From positions 1-54,572 of the forward strand of contig CAIYTE010000113.1 in NCBI GenBank assembly GCA_903929045.1: a stretch of DNA of 54,572 bases. The letters run 5' to 3'. This DNA is from an uncultured Hyphomicrobiales bacterium (GTDB taxonomy: Bacteria > Pseudomonadota > Alphaproteobacteria > Rhizobiales > Xanthobacteraceae). A program made the position numbers and the translations under genes. Shown here one piece after another: positions 46,425 to 54,055 of this stretch (position 1 is its first letter; each line of letters starts with the position of its first letter). The notes under the pieces were generated by a model. The model worked only from the letters and a program-made list of their open reading frames with translations. It did no database searches and had not been told where the DNA came from.

Positions 46425-46579
46425 AAGGCCATCCAGTGCGCGGGACTCAATCGAAGTCAATTCCCGCAGCGGCGGATGTGGATGATCCGGGGGAAATCGC
46501 CGCGCGGAACACGAGACGAGGCCGCGAAACTCTCCTAAGCTGGCGGCAAATATAAAAAACCGTCCCGGGGAGAAACATC

Positions 46580-47776
46580 ATGATCGCATTCCGCAGCCTC
46601 ATTGCGGCCGCCGCGCTTTTTGTTGCCGCAACGACGGCGCAGGCGCAGATCGCGCCGGCCCGCACGCTCGACGAATTGAAGGCCGAAACGCAGTCGCGCG
46701 CCGACCGCAACGTCTATCCCCTCACCGGCCTGAAGGCCGACGACACCCGCGAAGCGTTGGCGAAGATCAACTCGCTCGCCCCCGACGACTGGGCCGCGGC
46801 GTGGAGTTCGATCGGCGAGCGCTACGCCGCGCAAGCCAAAGCGGAGGAAGCTGCCGGCCAGAAGGCCAATGCGATGGCCGACTATCGCCAGTCCTGGCGC
46901 TATTACTCGTTCGCCAAATGGCCGGTGACCAACTCGCCGGGCAAGGTGAAGGCCTACGAAACCTCTCTCGCAGTCTTCCAGGACTATCTGCGCCTCTACG
47001 ACGCCTCGATCGAAACCGTGCGCATTCCCTTCGAAGGCAAGGAGATCGTCGGCTATCTCCGCGTGCCGAAGGAAGGCCGCCCCGCCCCGTTCGTCGTCAC
47101 CATCAGCGCGCTCGACAGCCGCAAGGAAGAAAGCATCGAGCGCAGCGACGCTTACCTCAAGCGCGGCATCGCGGTGTTCGCGCTCGACATGGTCGGCACC
47201 GGACAGGCGCCGATCAAGATCGATACCGGCGCCGAGCGTATGTATTCGAAGGCGCTCGACTATCTCGCGACGCGACCCGAACTCGATGCCAAGCGCGTCG
47301 TCATTCAGGGCAATAGCTGGAGCGGACACTGGGCAGCGCGCCTCGCCGTCACCGAACGCGAACGCCTGAAAGGCGTCGTCGTGCAAGGCGGCCCGATCCA
47401 CGAATATTTCACGCCGGAATGGCAGAAGAAGGCGCTCGGCACCCGCGAATATCTGTTCGATCTGTTCGCCGCGCGTGCCGCCGTCTACGGCGTCTCGACG
47501 CTCGACGACTTCCTGGCCTACGGCCCGAGGCTGTCGATGAAGACCGACGGCACGATCAAGAAGCCGTCGGCGCCGACGCTTTTGGTGAACGGCGACAACG
47601 ACACGCAGGTGCCGATCGCCGATCTCGACATCCTGCTGCACAACGGTTCGCCGAAAGAAGCCTGGGTCAATCCGGCCGGCGCGCATATGGGACGCTCGGC
47701 GGAGTGGTCCGACGGCAGGATCTTCGAGCAGATCGTGGTGCCGTGGGTGGCGCGCCGCATCGGCAACGCGGAGTAA
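46580..47776 (+). CDS. exported alpha/beta-hydrolase (FrsA/DUF1100-like esterase)
   Basis: 398 aa. Signal peptide about 1-21 (ends AQAQ), a helical lead domain (about 30-150), then the hydrolase core: HGxP-like FVVTISALDSR, nucleophile elbow GNSWSGHW, VNGDNDTQVP (likely acid) and PAGAHMGRS (likely His). Periplasmic esterase or peptidase; substrate unknown. GGGGAG 7 bases before ATG. Confidence 0.85.
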   Translation: MIAFRSLIAAAALFVAATTAQAQIAPARTLDELKAETQSRADRNVYPLTGLKADDTREALAKINSLAPDDWAAAWSSIGERYAAQAKAEEAAGQKANAMADYRQSWRYYSFAKWPVTNSPGKVKAYETSLAVFQDYLRLYDASIETVRIPFEGKEIVGYLRVPKEGRPAPFVVTISALDSRKEESIERSDAYLKRGIAVFALDMVGTGQAPIKIDTGAERMYSKALDYLATRPELDAKRVVIQGNSWSGHWAARLAVTERERLKGVVVQGGPIHEYFTPEWQKKALGTREYLFDLFAARAAVYGVSTLDDFLAYGPRLSMKTDGTIKKPSAPTLLVNGDNDTQVPIADLDILLHNGSPKEAWVNPAGAHMGRSAEWSDGRIFEQIVVPWVARRIGNAE

Positions 47777-47782
47777 CTAACG

Positions 47783-48223
47783 TCAGTCCGGTAAGGTCAG
47801 GCGCCCGGCATCATCGAGGGGAAACAGCGGATTGTGCGCGACTTCCCAGAGATGCTTGTCGGGATCGGCGAAGTATCCGGAATAGCCGCCCCAGAACACT
47901 TTCTCCGGCGGCTTGACGATCGTCGCGCCGACGGCCTTGGCGCGCTTGAACGCGGCATCGACGTCGGCTTCCGACGTGCAATTCCACGCCAGACTGACGC
48001 CGCGGAAATTTCCCGGCTTGTCGGGAGACGTAATCGTGGCGTCCTTGGCGAGCTCGGCGGACGGAAACAACGCCAAGGTACAAACGCCGGCCTGAAAGAA
48101 GGCGACGCCGTCGTTGTCTTTCGCCTTGCGGACAAAGCCGAGCGCTTCATAAAAGCGGGTGCTTTTTGCGAGATCGGTGACGCCAAGCGTCACCAGCGAC
48201 AGAATGGGCTGCGGCTCGTTCAT
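47783..48223 (-). CDS. VOC-superfamily (glyoxalase-like) protein
   Basis: 146 aa, two beta-alpha-beta-beta-beta modules: LVTLGVTDLAKSTRFYEALGF opens the first and the C-terminal WGGYSGYFADPDKHLWEVAHNP the second, with Glu near the end as a likely metal ligand. The family includes glyoxalase I, dioxygenases and resistance proteins; substrate unknown. 6 bases separate its stop from that of the convergent hydrolase, and the radical SAM gene lies 20 bases upstream in the same direction. Confidence 0.88.
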   Translation of the reverse strand: MNEPQPILSLVTLGVTDLAKSTRFYEALGFVRKAKDNDGVAFFQAGVCTLALFPSAELAKDATITSPDKPGNFRGVSLAWNCTSEADVDAAFKRAKAVGATIVKPPEKVFWGGYSGYFADPDKHLWEVAHNPLFPLDDAGRLTLPD

Positions 48224-48243
48224 TGTCGGAAAAACTCTTTGGC

Positions 48244-49419
48244 TCAGAACAAACTCATCTGCGCATCGTCCGGCTTCGGCGCGCGGAAATGTTCGGTCGT
48301 CAGTTGCTTCTTGGCGACGTTAAGGCCCAGCTTTTCGCAGGCGATTTCGAAACGGCGGCCGAGCATCCAGGCGTAGGGTCCGGTGCCCTTCATGCGCTTG
48401 CCCCACTCTGCGTCGTAATCCTTGCCGCCGCGCATGTCGCGGATCAGCTTGAAGACATGCTGCGCACGGTCCGGATAATTCGCCTTGAGCCATTCGTTGA
48501 ACAGGTCGCGCACTTCCAACGGCAGGCGCAACAGGACGTAGCCCGCTTCCTTAACGCCCGCGGCCTGCGCGGCGTCGAGAATGCGTTCGATCTCGCTGTC
48601 ATTGAGCGCCGGGATCACGGGCGCGACCATGACGGTGGTCGGCACACCGGCCTGGCTCAAGCGGCGCAACGTTTCCAGCCGGCGCATCGGCGTTGCCGCG
48701 CGCGGCTCCATGCGGCGCGCGAGGTCGGCGTCCAACGTCGTCACCGACAAAGCGACCTTGGCGAGATTGCGCTCCGCCATTCGCGCCAGAATATCGAGGT
48801 CGCGCAGCACCAAAGCCGACTTGGTGACAATGCCGACCGGATGACCGGCGCGGTCCAGCACTTCGAGAATGCGGCGCATCACCTGATATTTGCGCTCGAT
48901 CGGCTGATACGGATCGGTGTTGGTACCGATCGCGATCACCTTCGGTGTGTAATTCGGCGACGACAGTTCTTTTTCGAGCAGTTCGGCCGCTTCCGGCTTC
49001 ACGAATAGCTTGGACTCGAAATCCAAACCCGGCGACAGACCGAGATAAGCGTGTGTCGGCCGCGCAAAGCAGTAGACGCAGCCGTGCTCGCAACCGCGAT
49101 AGGGATTGATCGAGCGGTCGAAGCCGATGTCCGGCGACTCGTTGCGGGTGATGATCTTGCGCGTGGCGTCGGTCTGCACCGTCGTCTTGAATGCGGGCAG
49201 TTCGTCGAGCGTGCGCCAGCCGTCGTCGAAGGCGACGCGCGCCAGCGGCTCGTAGCGTCCGGAGCCGTTGCTCTGCGCGCCGCGTCCGCGGCGGCGCTCA
49301 TAGTCGACCGCGACCCCCAGAATGCCGGTGAGGTCCTCGACATATTCGCCCGCCGGCCTGGAGGGCAGCTCCTGGACCGGCGGGCGTTTGAGGGCTGAAG
49401 TGTTTCGAGCCATGGCCAT
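48244..49419 (-). CDS. PA0069-family radical SAM protein (spore-photolyase-like)
   Basis: 391 aa. The cluster motif is CEHGCVYCFARPTH (Cys110, Cys114, Cys117, C-x3-C-x2-C). Further marks: NPYRGC, GTNTDPYQPIERKYQ, TKSALVLRDLDIL and LNDSEIERILDAA. This is the PA0069 / Rv2578c group, related to spore photoproduct lyase in fold; its reaction is unknown. Nothing adjacent suggests a partner except the VOC gene downstream. Confidence 0.93.
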   Translation of the reverse strand: MAMARNTSALKRPPVQELPSRPAGEYVEDLTGILGVAVDYERRRGRGAQSNGSGRYEPLARVAFDDGWRTLDELPAFKTTVQTDATRKIITRNESPDIGFDRSINPYRGCEHGCVYCFARPTHAYLGLSPGLDFESKLFVKPEAAELLEKELSSPNYTPKVIAIGTNTDPYQPIERKYQVMRRILEVLDRAGHPVGIVTKSALVLRDLDILARMAERNLAKVALSVTTLDADLARRMEPRAATPMRRLETLRRLSQAGVPTTVMVAPVIPALNDSEIERILDAAQAAGVKEAGYVLLRLPLEVRDLFNEWLKANYPDRAQHVFKLIRDMRGGKDYDAEWGKRMKGTGPYAWMLGRRFEIACEKLGLNVAKKQLTTEHFRAPKPDDAQMSLF

Positions 49420-49635
49420 AACCTAGTGTGAGGATGTGAACATAACAAGAACAAAACTGAGGCTTTTACCGTTAACGATGACGCCGGTCATATCGTAGCG
49501 GGGGAAGCGTTTCGCCACAGCATGTAGTGGCAACGTGGTGGCCCGGTAGGAGTTCCACAGCACCCAGTTGTAAGTCGTTAACCATGCCGCCCTACCGTGG
49601 CTCGATACGATTCGACTTATTCAATGGGGGCCACC

Positions 49636-50301
49636 ATGCGCCAAACACTTGCGATCACGGCACTTCTGACGGCGATGACAGTTTCGGCGGCCAGCGGCGC
49701 CGACCTCTCGCGTAGAAGCATTCCCTACACACCGAGCCCGGTGAGCTACGCGCCGGTCTGGAGCGGCTTCTACGCCGGCGTGAACGGCGGCTACGGCTGG
49801 GCCGCGTTCGACAACGGTCTCGGCACCGACAAGATGAAGGGTTTTCTGGGCGGCGCGCAGCTTGGCTACAACTGGCAGATCAGTTCGTTCGTCCTCGGCG
49901 CCGAAGCCGACATCCAGTACTCGGCGCAGAAGCGCAGCGAGAGCGCGACCGTCGGCGGCATCGCCTTCACCGGTGAAGAAAAAATCCCGTATTTCGGAAC
50001 GGTCCGTGGCCGTGTCGGCTACGCCTTCGACAGCTTCATGATCTACGGCACCGGCGGCGTGGCCTTCACGAACTTCAAGGCCAGCATCAGCGCGCTGGGC
50101 GCGACGGTCAGCACCGAAACTACCAAGACAGGCTGGACGGCCGGTGGCGGCGTCGAATGGATGTTCATGCCGCGCTGGAGCGTGAAGGCCGAATATCTCT
50201 ACATCGACGCAGGTACGACCACGCTGACGCTCGCCGGTGTCACCGCAAGCGGCAAGCTGACGGACCAGATGGCCCGCATCGGCATCAATTACCACTTCTA
50301 G
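49636..50301 (+). CDS. outer-membrane beta-barrel porin (Omp25/RopB-like)
   Basis: 221 aa from ATG 49636. Signal peptide about 1-22 (ends AASGA), a short linker with SYAPVWSGFYAGVNGGYGW, eight-strand barrel with GGAQLGYNWQ, LGAEADIQYS, GRVGYAFDSF MIYGTGG, and the terminal strand ARIGINYHF ending in Phe for BAM recognition. This is the standard Hyphomicrobiales outer-membrane protein pattern. A strong terminator follows. Confidence 0.95.
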   Translation: MRQTLAITALLTAMTVSAASGADLSRRSIPYTPSPVSYAPVWSGFYAGVNGGYGWAAFDNGLGTDKMKGFLGGAQLGYNWQISSFVLGAEADIQYSAQKRSESATVGGIAFTGEEKIPYFGTVRGRVGYAFDSFMIYGTGGVAFTNFKASISALGATVSTETTKTGWTAGGGVEWMFMPRWSVKAEYLYIDAGTTTLTLAGVTASGKLTDQMARIGINYHF

Positions 50302-50323
50302 ACGCCGCACATCGCGGATTTGG

Positions 50324-50348
50324 AAGGCCGCCTCCGGGCGGCCTTTTT
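50324..50348 (+). terminator. rho-independent terminator of the porin gene
   Basis: AAGGCCGCC-TCCG-GGCGGCCTT followed by TTT: a perfect 9-bp GC-rich stem with a 4-base loop and a T-run, 22 bases after the porin stop. Confidence 0.92.
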
Positions 50349-50464
50349 CGTTGGAGCGCCGCCCAGAATTTGGGCGGCGCGGCAGCCCCTCGAAGCGAGC
50401 CATATCGACGCCGCGTGATATGGTGCCGCGATTCACCGGGGCGGTTTGTGCCGCGATTTTCTCG

Positions 50465-51049
50465 ATGCTGAGCGCGATCATAGCCACCCACAATTCCGAA
50501 CGGGCGCTGGTGCCGACCTTGGCCGCGCTCGTGCCCGGCGCGACCACGGGGCTCCTTGGCGAAGCGATCATCGCCGATGGCGGCTCGACCGACGCCACCG
50601 CCGAAGTCGCCGACATTGCCGGGTGCCGCTTCATCGCCTCTGGCGACCCCGTGGGTGCGCGGCTCAAGGCGGCGGCGCTGACCACCAAGACGCCGTGGCT
50701 GATGTTCCTGCGCGCCGGCTGTGTGCCCGAGCCGGGCTGGATCCAGACCGCCGACCGCTTCATGGAAACCATCGACCGCCTCGACGTGCCGATGCGCGCC
50801 GCGGTGTTTCGCCCGCCCGGCGCCGGCGACATGCTGCACCCGCGTTTGTCGGAACTGGCCGCCCTGCTCCGTGTCATGTTCGGCGGCGGCGCGCGGCCCG
50901 AACAAGGCCTGCTGATCGCGCGGCGCTTCTACGATGAAGTCGGCGGTCACGCCTCCACGGCGGGCGCCGAGGCGGCGCTGCTGAAAACCATTGGCCGCCG
51001 CCGCATCGCCATGCTGCCGATCGGCGCCGGCACCGCGCGCGGTTCCTGA
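50465..51049 (+). CDS. small GT2-like glycosyltransferase
   Basis: 194 aa from ATG 50465. The GT-A start MLSAIIATHNSERALVPTLA and IIADGGSTDAT are clear, but where family 2 enzymes have a DxD the sequence reads WLMFLRAGCVPEPGW, without paired Asp. This resembles the TIGR04283-like group or a non-catalytic relative. No membrane helix. Upstream frame is open but has no similarity and crosses the terminator region. Confidence 0.72.
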   Translation: MLSAIIATHNSERALVPTLAALVPGATTGLLGEAIIADGGSTDATAEVADIAGCRFIASGDPVGARLKAAALTTKTPWLMFLRAGCVPEPGWIQTADRFMETIDRLDVPMRAAVFRPPGAGDMLHPRLSELAALLRVMFGGGARPEQGLLIARRFYDEVGGHASTAGAEAALLKTIGRRRIAMLPIGAGTARGS

Positions 51050-51070
51050 CCTCATCCTCGCCCTCTCAAT

Positions 51071-51186
51071 CCTCATCCTGAGGAGCGCCTCTTGGCGCGT
51101 CTCGAAGGATGAGAGCCGAGGTACATCCGCATCACGGCCCTTCATCCTTCGAGACGCCCGCCTTCGGCGGGCTCCTCAGGATGAGG
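51071..51186. repeat. intergenic palindromic repeat, family C (copy 2)
   Basis: CCTCATCCTGAGGAGCGCC...GGCGCGTCTCGAAGGATGAG on the left and CATCCTTCGAGACGCCCGCC...GCGGGCTCCTCAGGATGAGG on the right form a large two-headed inverted repeat. Shares words with the copy at 35,011-35,107. Confidence 0.9.
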
Positions 51187-51208
51187 TGTAAGAGCCCAAT
51201 TCATATAC

Positions 51209-51221
51209 TTGACTCAGTCAA
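51209..51221. promoter_or_regulatory. palindromic operator at the MarR-GNAT promoter
   Basis: TTGACT-C-AGTCAA is a perfect 13-bp palindrome. A -10-like TATACT (51204-51209) overlaps its left end and the GTG start codon of the MarR-GNAT gene is only 5 bases to the right. Position and size fit a MarR-type operator for autorepression. Confidence 0.6.
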
Positions 51222-51225
51222 CTAA

Positions 51226-52194
51226 GTGTCTCACCCTTCCCCGGTCATGAAAAACACCGGTACCAAGGGCCACCGCATCAGCGCGGTGCGCCGATTCAAT
51301 CGCTTCTACACGCGCCAGATCGGCGTGCTGCGCCGGACCTATCTCGGCAGCCCCTATTCGCTCGCCGAAATGCGCGTGCTGTACGAGATCGCCCAATCCG
51401 AAAAGACTGGCGCGCGCACCGCGACCGACATCGGCCGCGCGCTCGACCTCGACGCCGGTTATCTGTCGCGCGTGCTGCGCAATTTTGAGAAGGCCGGGCT
51501 GATCTCGCGCAGGGCCTCGCCCGACGATGCGCGGCAAAGCCATCTCGCTTTGACCGCCAAGGGCGCGAAGACCTACGCCCCGTATGAAAAGCGCTCGCAG
51601 GACAATGTCGCCGCCATGCTCGCCACACTCAAGCCTGCGGATCAGACCAAACTGACGCAAGCGATGGCGACGATCGAACACTTGCTCGGCGGTGAAACCA
51701 AACAGGAGCCGCCGTCGATCGTGCTGCACGACCCGAAGCACGGCGACTTCGGCTGGATCGTGTCGCGGCACGCCGAAATCTACGCAGAGGAATACGGCTG
51801 GGGTGATCCGTTCGAAGGGCTCTGCGCGCAGATCGTCGCCGACTACGTCAACAACTACGATCCGAAGTGGGAGCGCTGCTGGATCGCCGAGGTGAACGGC
51901 GAGAACGCCGGTTGCGTCATGCTGGTGAAAGACAAGGAGCCCGGCACCGCGCGCATTCGTCTGCTGCTGGTCGACCCGAAAGGCCGCGGCCTCGGTCTCG
52001 GCACGCGCCTGACTGACGAGTGTGTGAAATTCGCGCGCGCGGCCGGCTACACGAAGATCACGTTGTGGACGCACAGCATCCTCACCGCCGCGCGTCATTG
52101 TTATGAGAAAGCGGGCTTCACCCTCACCTCGAGCGAGAAGCGCCACACCTGGGGCCAGGATGTCGTCGCCGAGTTCTGGGACATGACGCTGTGA
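51226..52194 (+). CDS. MarR-type regulator fused to GNAT acetyltransferase
   Basis: 322 aa from GTG 51226 (ATG 51247 is the alternative; neither has a ribosome site). The N-terminal winged-helix domain (about 20-150) has EMRVLYEIAQ, TATDIGRALDLDAGYLSRVLRNFEKAGLI and RQSHLALTAKG as in MarR. The GNAT domain (about 165-320) has LLLVDPKGRGLGLGTRLTDE, the acetyl-CoA loop, and HCYEKAGF. Known relatives are annotated as bifunctional regulator/acetyltransferase; the inducer and the acetylated substrate are unknown. A palindrome at its promoter suggests self-control. Confidence 0.93.
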   Translation: MSHPSPVMKNTGTKGHRISAVRRFNRFYTRQIGVLRRTYLGSPYSLAEMRVLYEIAQSEKTGARTATDIGRALDLDAGYLSRVLRNFEKAGLISRRASPDDARQSHLALTAKGAKTYAPYEKRSQDNVAAMLATLKPADQTKLTQAMATIEHLLGGETKQEPPSIVLHDPKHGDFGWIVSRHAEIYAEEYGWGDPFEGLCAQIVADYVNNYDPKWERCWIAEVNGENAGCVMLVKDKEPGTARIRLLLVDPKGRGLGLGTRLTDECVKFARAAGYTKITLWTHSILTAARHCYEKAGFTLTSSEKRHTWGQDVVAEFWDMTL

Positions 52195-52314
52195 GCCCGC
52201 GGCGGCTCACACCGGCGCTGCTCGATCACTACAAGCTGGAAGGAGTGCGGCTGCGGCGCGCGGCGCAACGCGCGACATGTCTCAAGTTTGTTAATTGGGT
52301 AGGCCGATTTTTTA

Positions 52315-52401
52315 CCGCTCGGCCCCGTGAAAGTGGGGACCCAGGAGCCCAAAACTCCGGTATTTGCCGCCCTGGATTCCCGCTTTCGCGGGAATGAGCG
52401 G
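52315..52401. repeat. intergenic palindromic repeat, family F
   Basis: CCGCTCGGCCCCGTGAAAGTGGGGACCCAG pairs with CTGGATTCCCGCTTTCGCGGGAATGAGCGG; the right arm is itself a hairpin. It occupies most of the 278-bp gap between the MarR-GNAT and SDR genes. Confidence 0.85.
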
Positions 52402-52472
52402 TGGATGGACCCTTGCGGGAGCTCAGGGGATCGCCCACCTGATGTCGGTACGCAATCCTCCGAGAGTTTTCC

Positions 52473-53267
52473 ATGAACATCGATTTGAAGAACAAACGCG
52501 CCGTGGTCACCGGTTCGACCCTGGGCATCGGCTTTGCCATCGCCAAGGGCCTGGCCGAAGCCGGCGCCCATGTCGTCATCAACGGCCGCAGCGAGAAGTC
52601 GGTGAAAGCCGCGACCGACAAGCTGAGCGCTGCCTTTCCGGGCGCGAAGATCGAAGGCATCGCCGCCGACCTCGCCACCGCGGAAGGCGTCGCGGCTTTC
52701 ATCGGCAAGGTGCCGGAGACCGACATTCTGGTGAACAATCTCGGCATCTTCGAACCCAAACCGTTCGAGGACACTCCCGACGAAGACTGGCAGCGCTTCT
52801 TCGAAACCAATGTCATGAGCGGCATCCGCCTGTCGCGCGCCTATCTCGGCGGCATGCGCAAGAAGGACTGGGGCCGCATCGTTTTCATCTCGTCGGAGTC
52901 AGGCCTGAATATTCCGCCGGAAATGGTTCACTACGGCATGACCAAGACGGCGCAGCTTGCGGTGTCGCGCGGACTGGCGGCGACGGTCGCCGGCACCGGC
53001 ATCACGGTGAATTCGGTGCTGCCCGGCCCGACGCGGTCGGAAGGCGTGCAGGACTTTTTCGGCAAGCTGGCGAAAGATGCTGGCGTGTCGAACGCCGAGA
53101 TGGAAAAGGAATTCTTCATCCGCCACCGGCCGTCGTCGCTGCTGCGGCGCCTCGCCAGCCCCGACGAAGTCGCCAACATGGTGGTCTATGTCTGCTCGCA
53201 GCAGGCTTCCGCCACCACCGGCGCGGCGTTGCGCGTCGACGGCGGCTTGGTGAGCACGATTGGGTAG
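52473..53267 (+). CDS. short-chain dehydrogenase/reductase
   Basis: 264 aa classical SDR. Cofactor loop VTGSTLGIGFAIAKGLAEAG (T-G-x3-G-x-G), Arg in NGRSEKS suggests NADP, structural NNLG, catalytic Ser in FISSESG and Tyr-x3-Lys in VHYGMTKTAQL, and C-terminal SATTGAALRVDGG. The substrate is not predictable. Follows a palindromic repeat and is followed by another. Confidence 0.92.
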   Translation: MNIDLKNKRAVVTGSTLGIGFAIAKGLAEAGAHVVINGRSEKSVKAATDKLSAAFPGAKIEGIAADLATAEGVAAFIGKVPETDILVNNLGIFEPKPFEDTPDEDWQRFFETNVMSGIRLSRAYLGGMRKKDWGRIVFISSESGLNIPPEMVHYGMTKTAQLAVSRGLAATVAGTGITVNSVLPGPTRSEGVQDFFGKLAKDAGVSNAEMEKEFFIRHRPSSLLRRLASPDEVANMVVYVCSQQASATTGAALRVDGGLVSTIG

Positions 53268-53273
53268 GAGAAT

Positions 53274-53366
53274 GTCATTCCGGGGCGCGCGCTAGCGCGA
53301 ACCCGGAATCCAGACGCGTTGTCATCGCTGGATTCCGGATCGCCGCTTCGCGGCGTCCGGAATGAC
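53274..53366. repeat. intergenic palindromic repeat, family A (copy 2)
   Basis: GTCATTCCGGGGCGCG...CCCGGAATCCAG...CTGGATTCCGGATCGCCGC...GCGTCCGGAATGAC: same arms as the copy at 43,910-44,009 with a diverged centre. Fills the gap between the convergent SDR and moaB genes almost exactly. Confidence 0.92.
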
Positions 53367-53369
53367 GTC

Positions 53370-53933
53370 TTACGCCGTCGCGCCCTTGGCCTTCGGCCGG
53401 CGCATATGTTCGTCGAGCCGCGGCAGGATCTCGACGAAGTTGCACGGCCGGAAGCGATAATCGAGCTGGTGCGCGAGGATGTCGTCCCAGGCGTCCTTGC
53501 AGGCGCCGGGCGAACCCGGCAGGCAGAAGATGAAGGTCGAATTCGCCGTGCCGCCGATGGCGCGCGTCTGAATTGCGGACGTGCCGATTTTCCGCTCGCT
53601 GACGAGCAGGAACATCATGGCGAACGCATCCATGCGCTTTTCGAACAAAGGCTCGACGGCTTCCGGCGTGACGTCGCGGCCGGTGAAGCCGGTACCGCCA
53701 GTGGTAATCACCACATCGATGGCTTTGTCGCCGATCCAGGCTTTCACCTGTGTGCGGATGGCCTCGACCTCGTCCTTGACGATGGCCCGTTCCGCCAAGG
53801 TGTGACCGGCGGCGCGAATGCGCTCGGCGAGCGTATTGCCCGACTTGTCGTTGGCCAGCTCACGCGTGTCGGAAACGGTCAGCACCGCGATCTTGAGCGG
53901 CACGAACTCGCGGGATGGGTCGATACCGGGCAT
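53370..53933 (-). CDS. moaB: molybdenum cofactor biosynthesis protein B (MoaB/MogA family)
   Basis: 187 aa. Binds molybdopterin and, in the MogA role, adenylates it before molybdenum insertion. VLTVSDTRELANDKSGNTLAE, DVVITTGGTGFTGRDVTPEA and IFCLPGSPGACKDAW are the family motifs. It is the only molybdenum-cofactor gene in the window. Ends 3 bases from repeat A copy 2. Confidence 0.95.
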   Translation of the reverse strand: MPGIDPSREFVPLKIAVLTVSDTRELANDKSGNTLAERIRAAGHTLAERAIVKDEVEAIRTQVKAWIGDKAIDVVITTGGTGFTGRDVTPEAVEPLFEKRMDAFAMMFLLVSERKIGTSAIQTRAIGGTANSTFIFCLPGSPGACKDAWDDILAHQLDYRFRPCNFVEILPRLDEHMRRPKAKGATA

Positions 53934-53949
53934 ATGGCCTCACTCTCGT

Positions 53950-54041
53950 CGTCATGGCCGGGCTTGTCCCGGCCATCCACGCGTTAGCGTCATCCTACAA
54001 TGTGTAAGACGTGGATGCCCGGCACAAGGCCGGGCATGACG
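53950..54041. repeat. intergenic palindromic repeat, family E
   Basis: CGTCATGGCCGGGCTTGTCCCGGCCATCCACG pairs with CGTGGATGCCCGGCACAAGGCCGGGCATGACG. Each half is also a hairpin. Between the moaB start and the end of the binding-protein gene, both minus strand. Confidence 0.92.
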
Positions 54042-54055
54042 GCGATAGAAACCCC

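Noticed and set aside
52191-52397. A GTG-initiated frame overlapping the MarR-GNAT stop, encoding MSPRRLTPALLDHYKLEGVR and onward
   Set aside because: The start overlap (GTGA) is attractive and the first 30 residues look protein-like, but the second half is encoded by palindromic repeat F, so I do not call it; it could be a decayed or truncated small gene.
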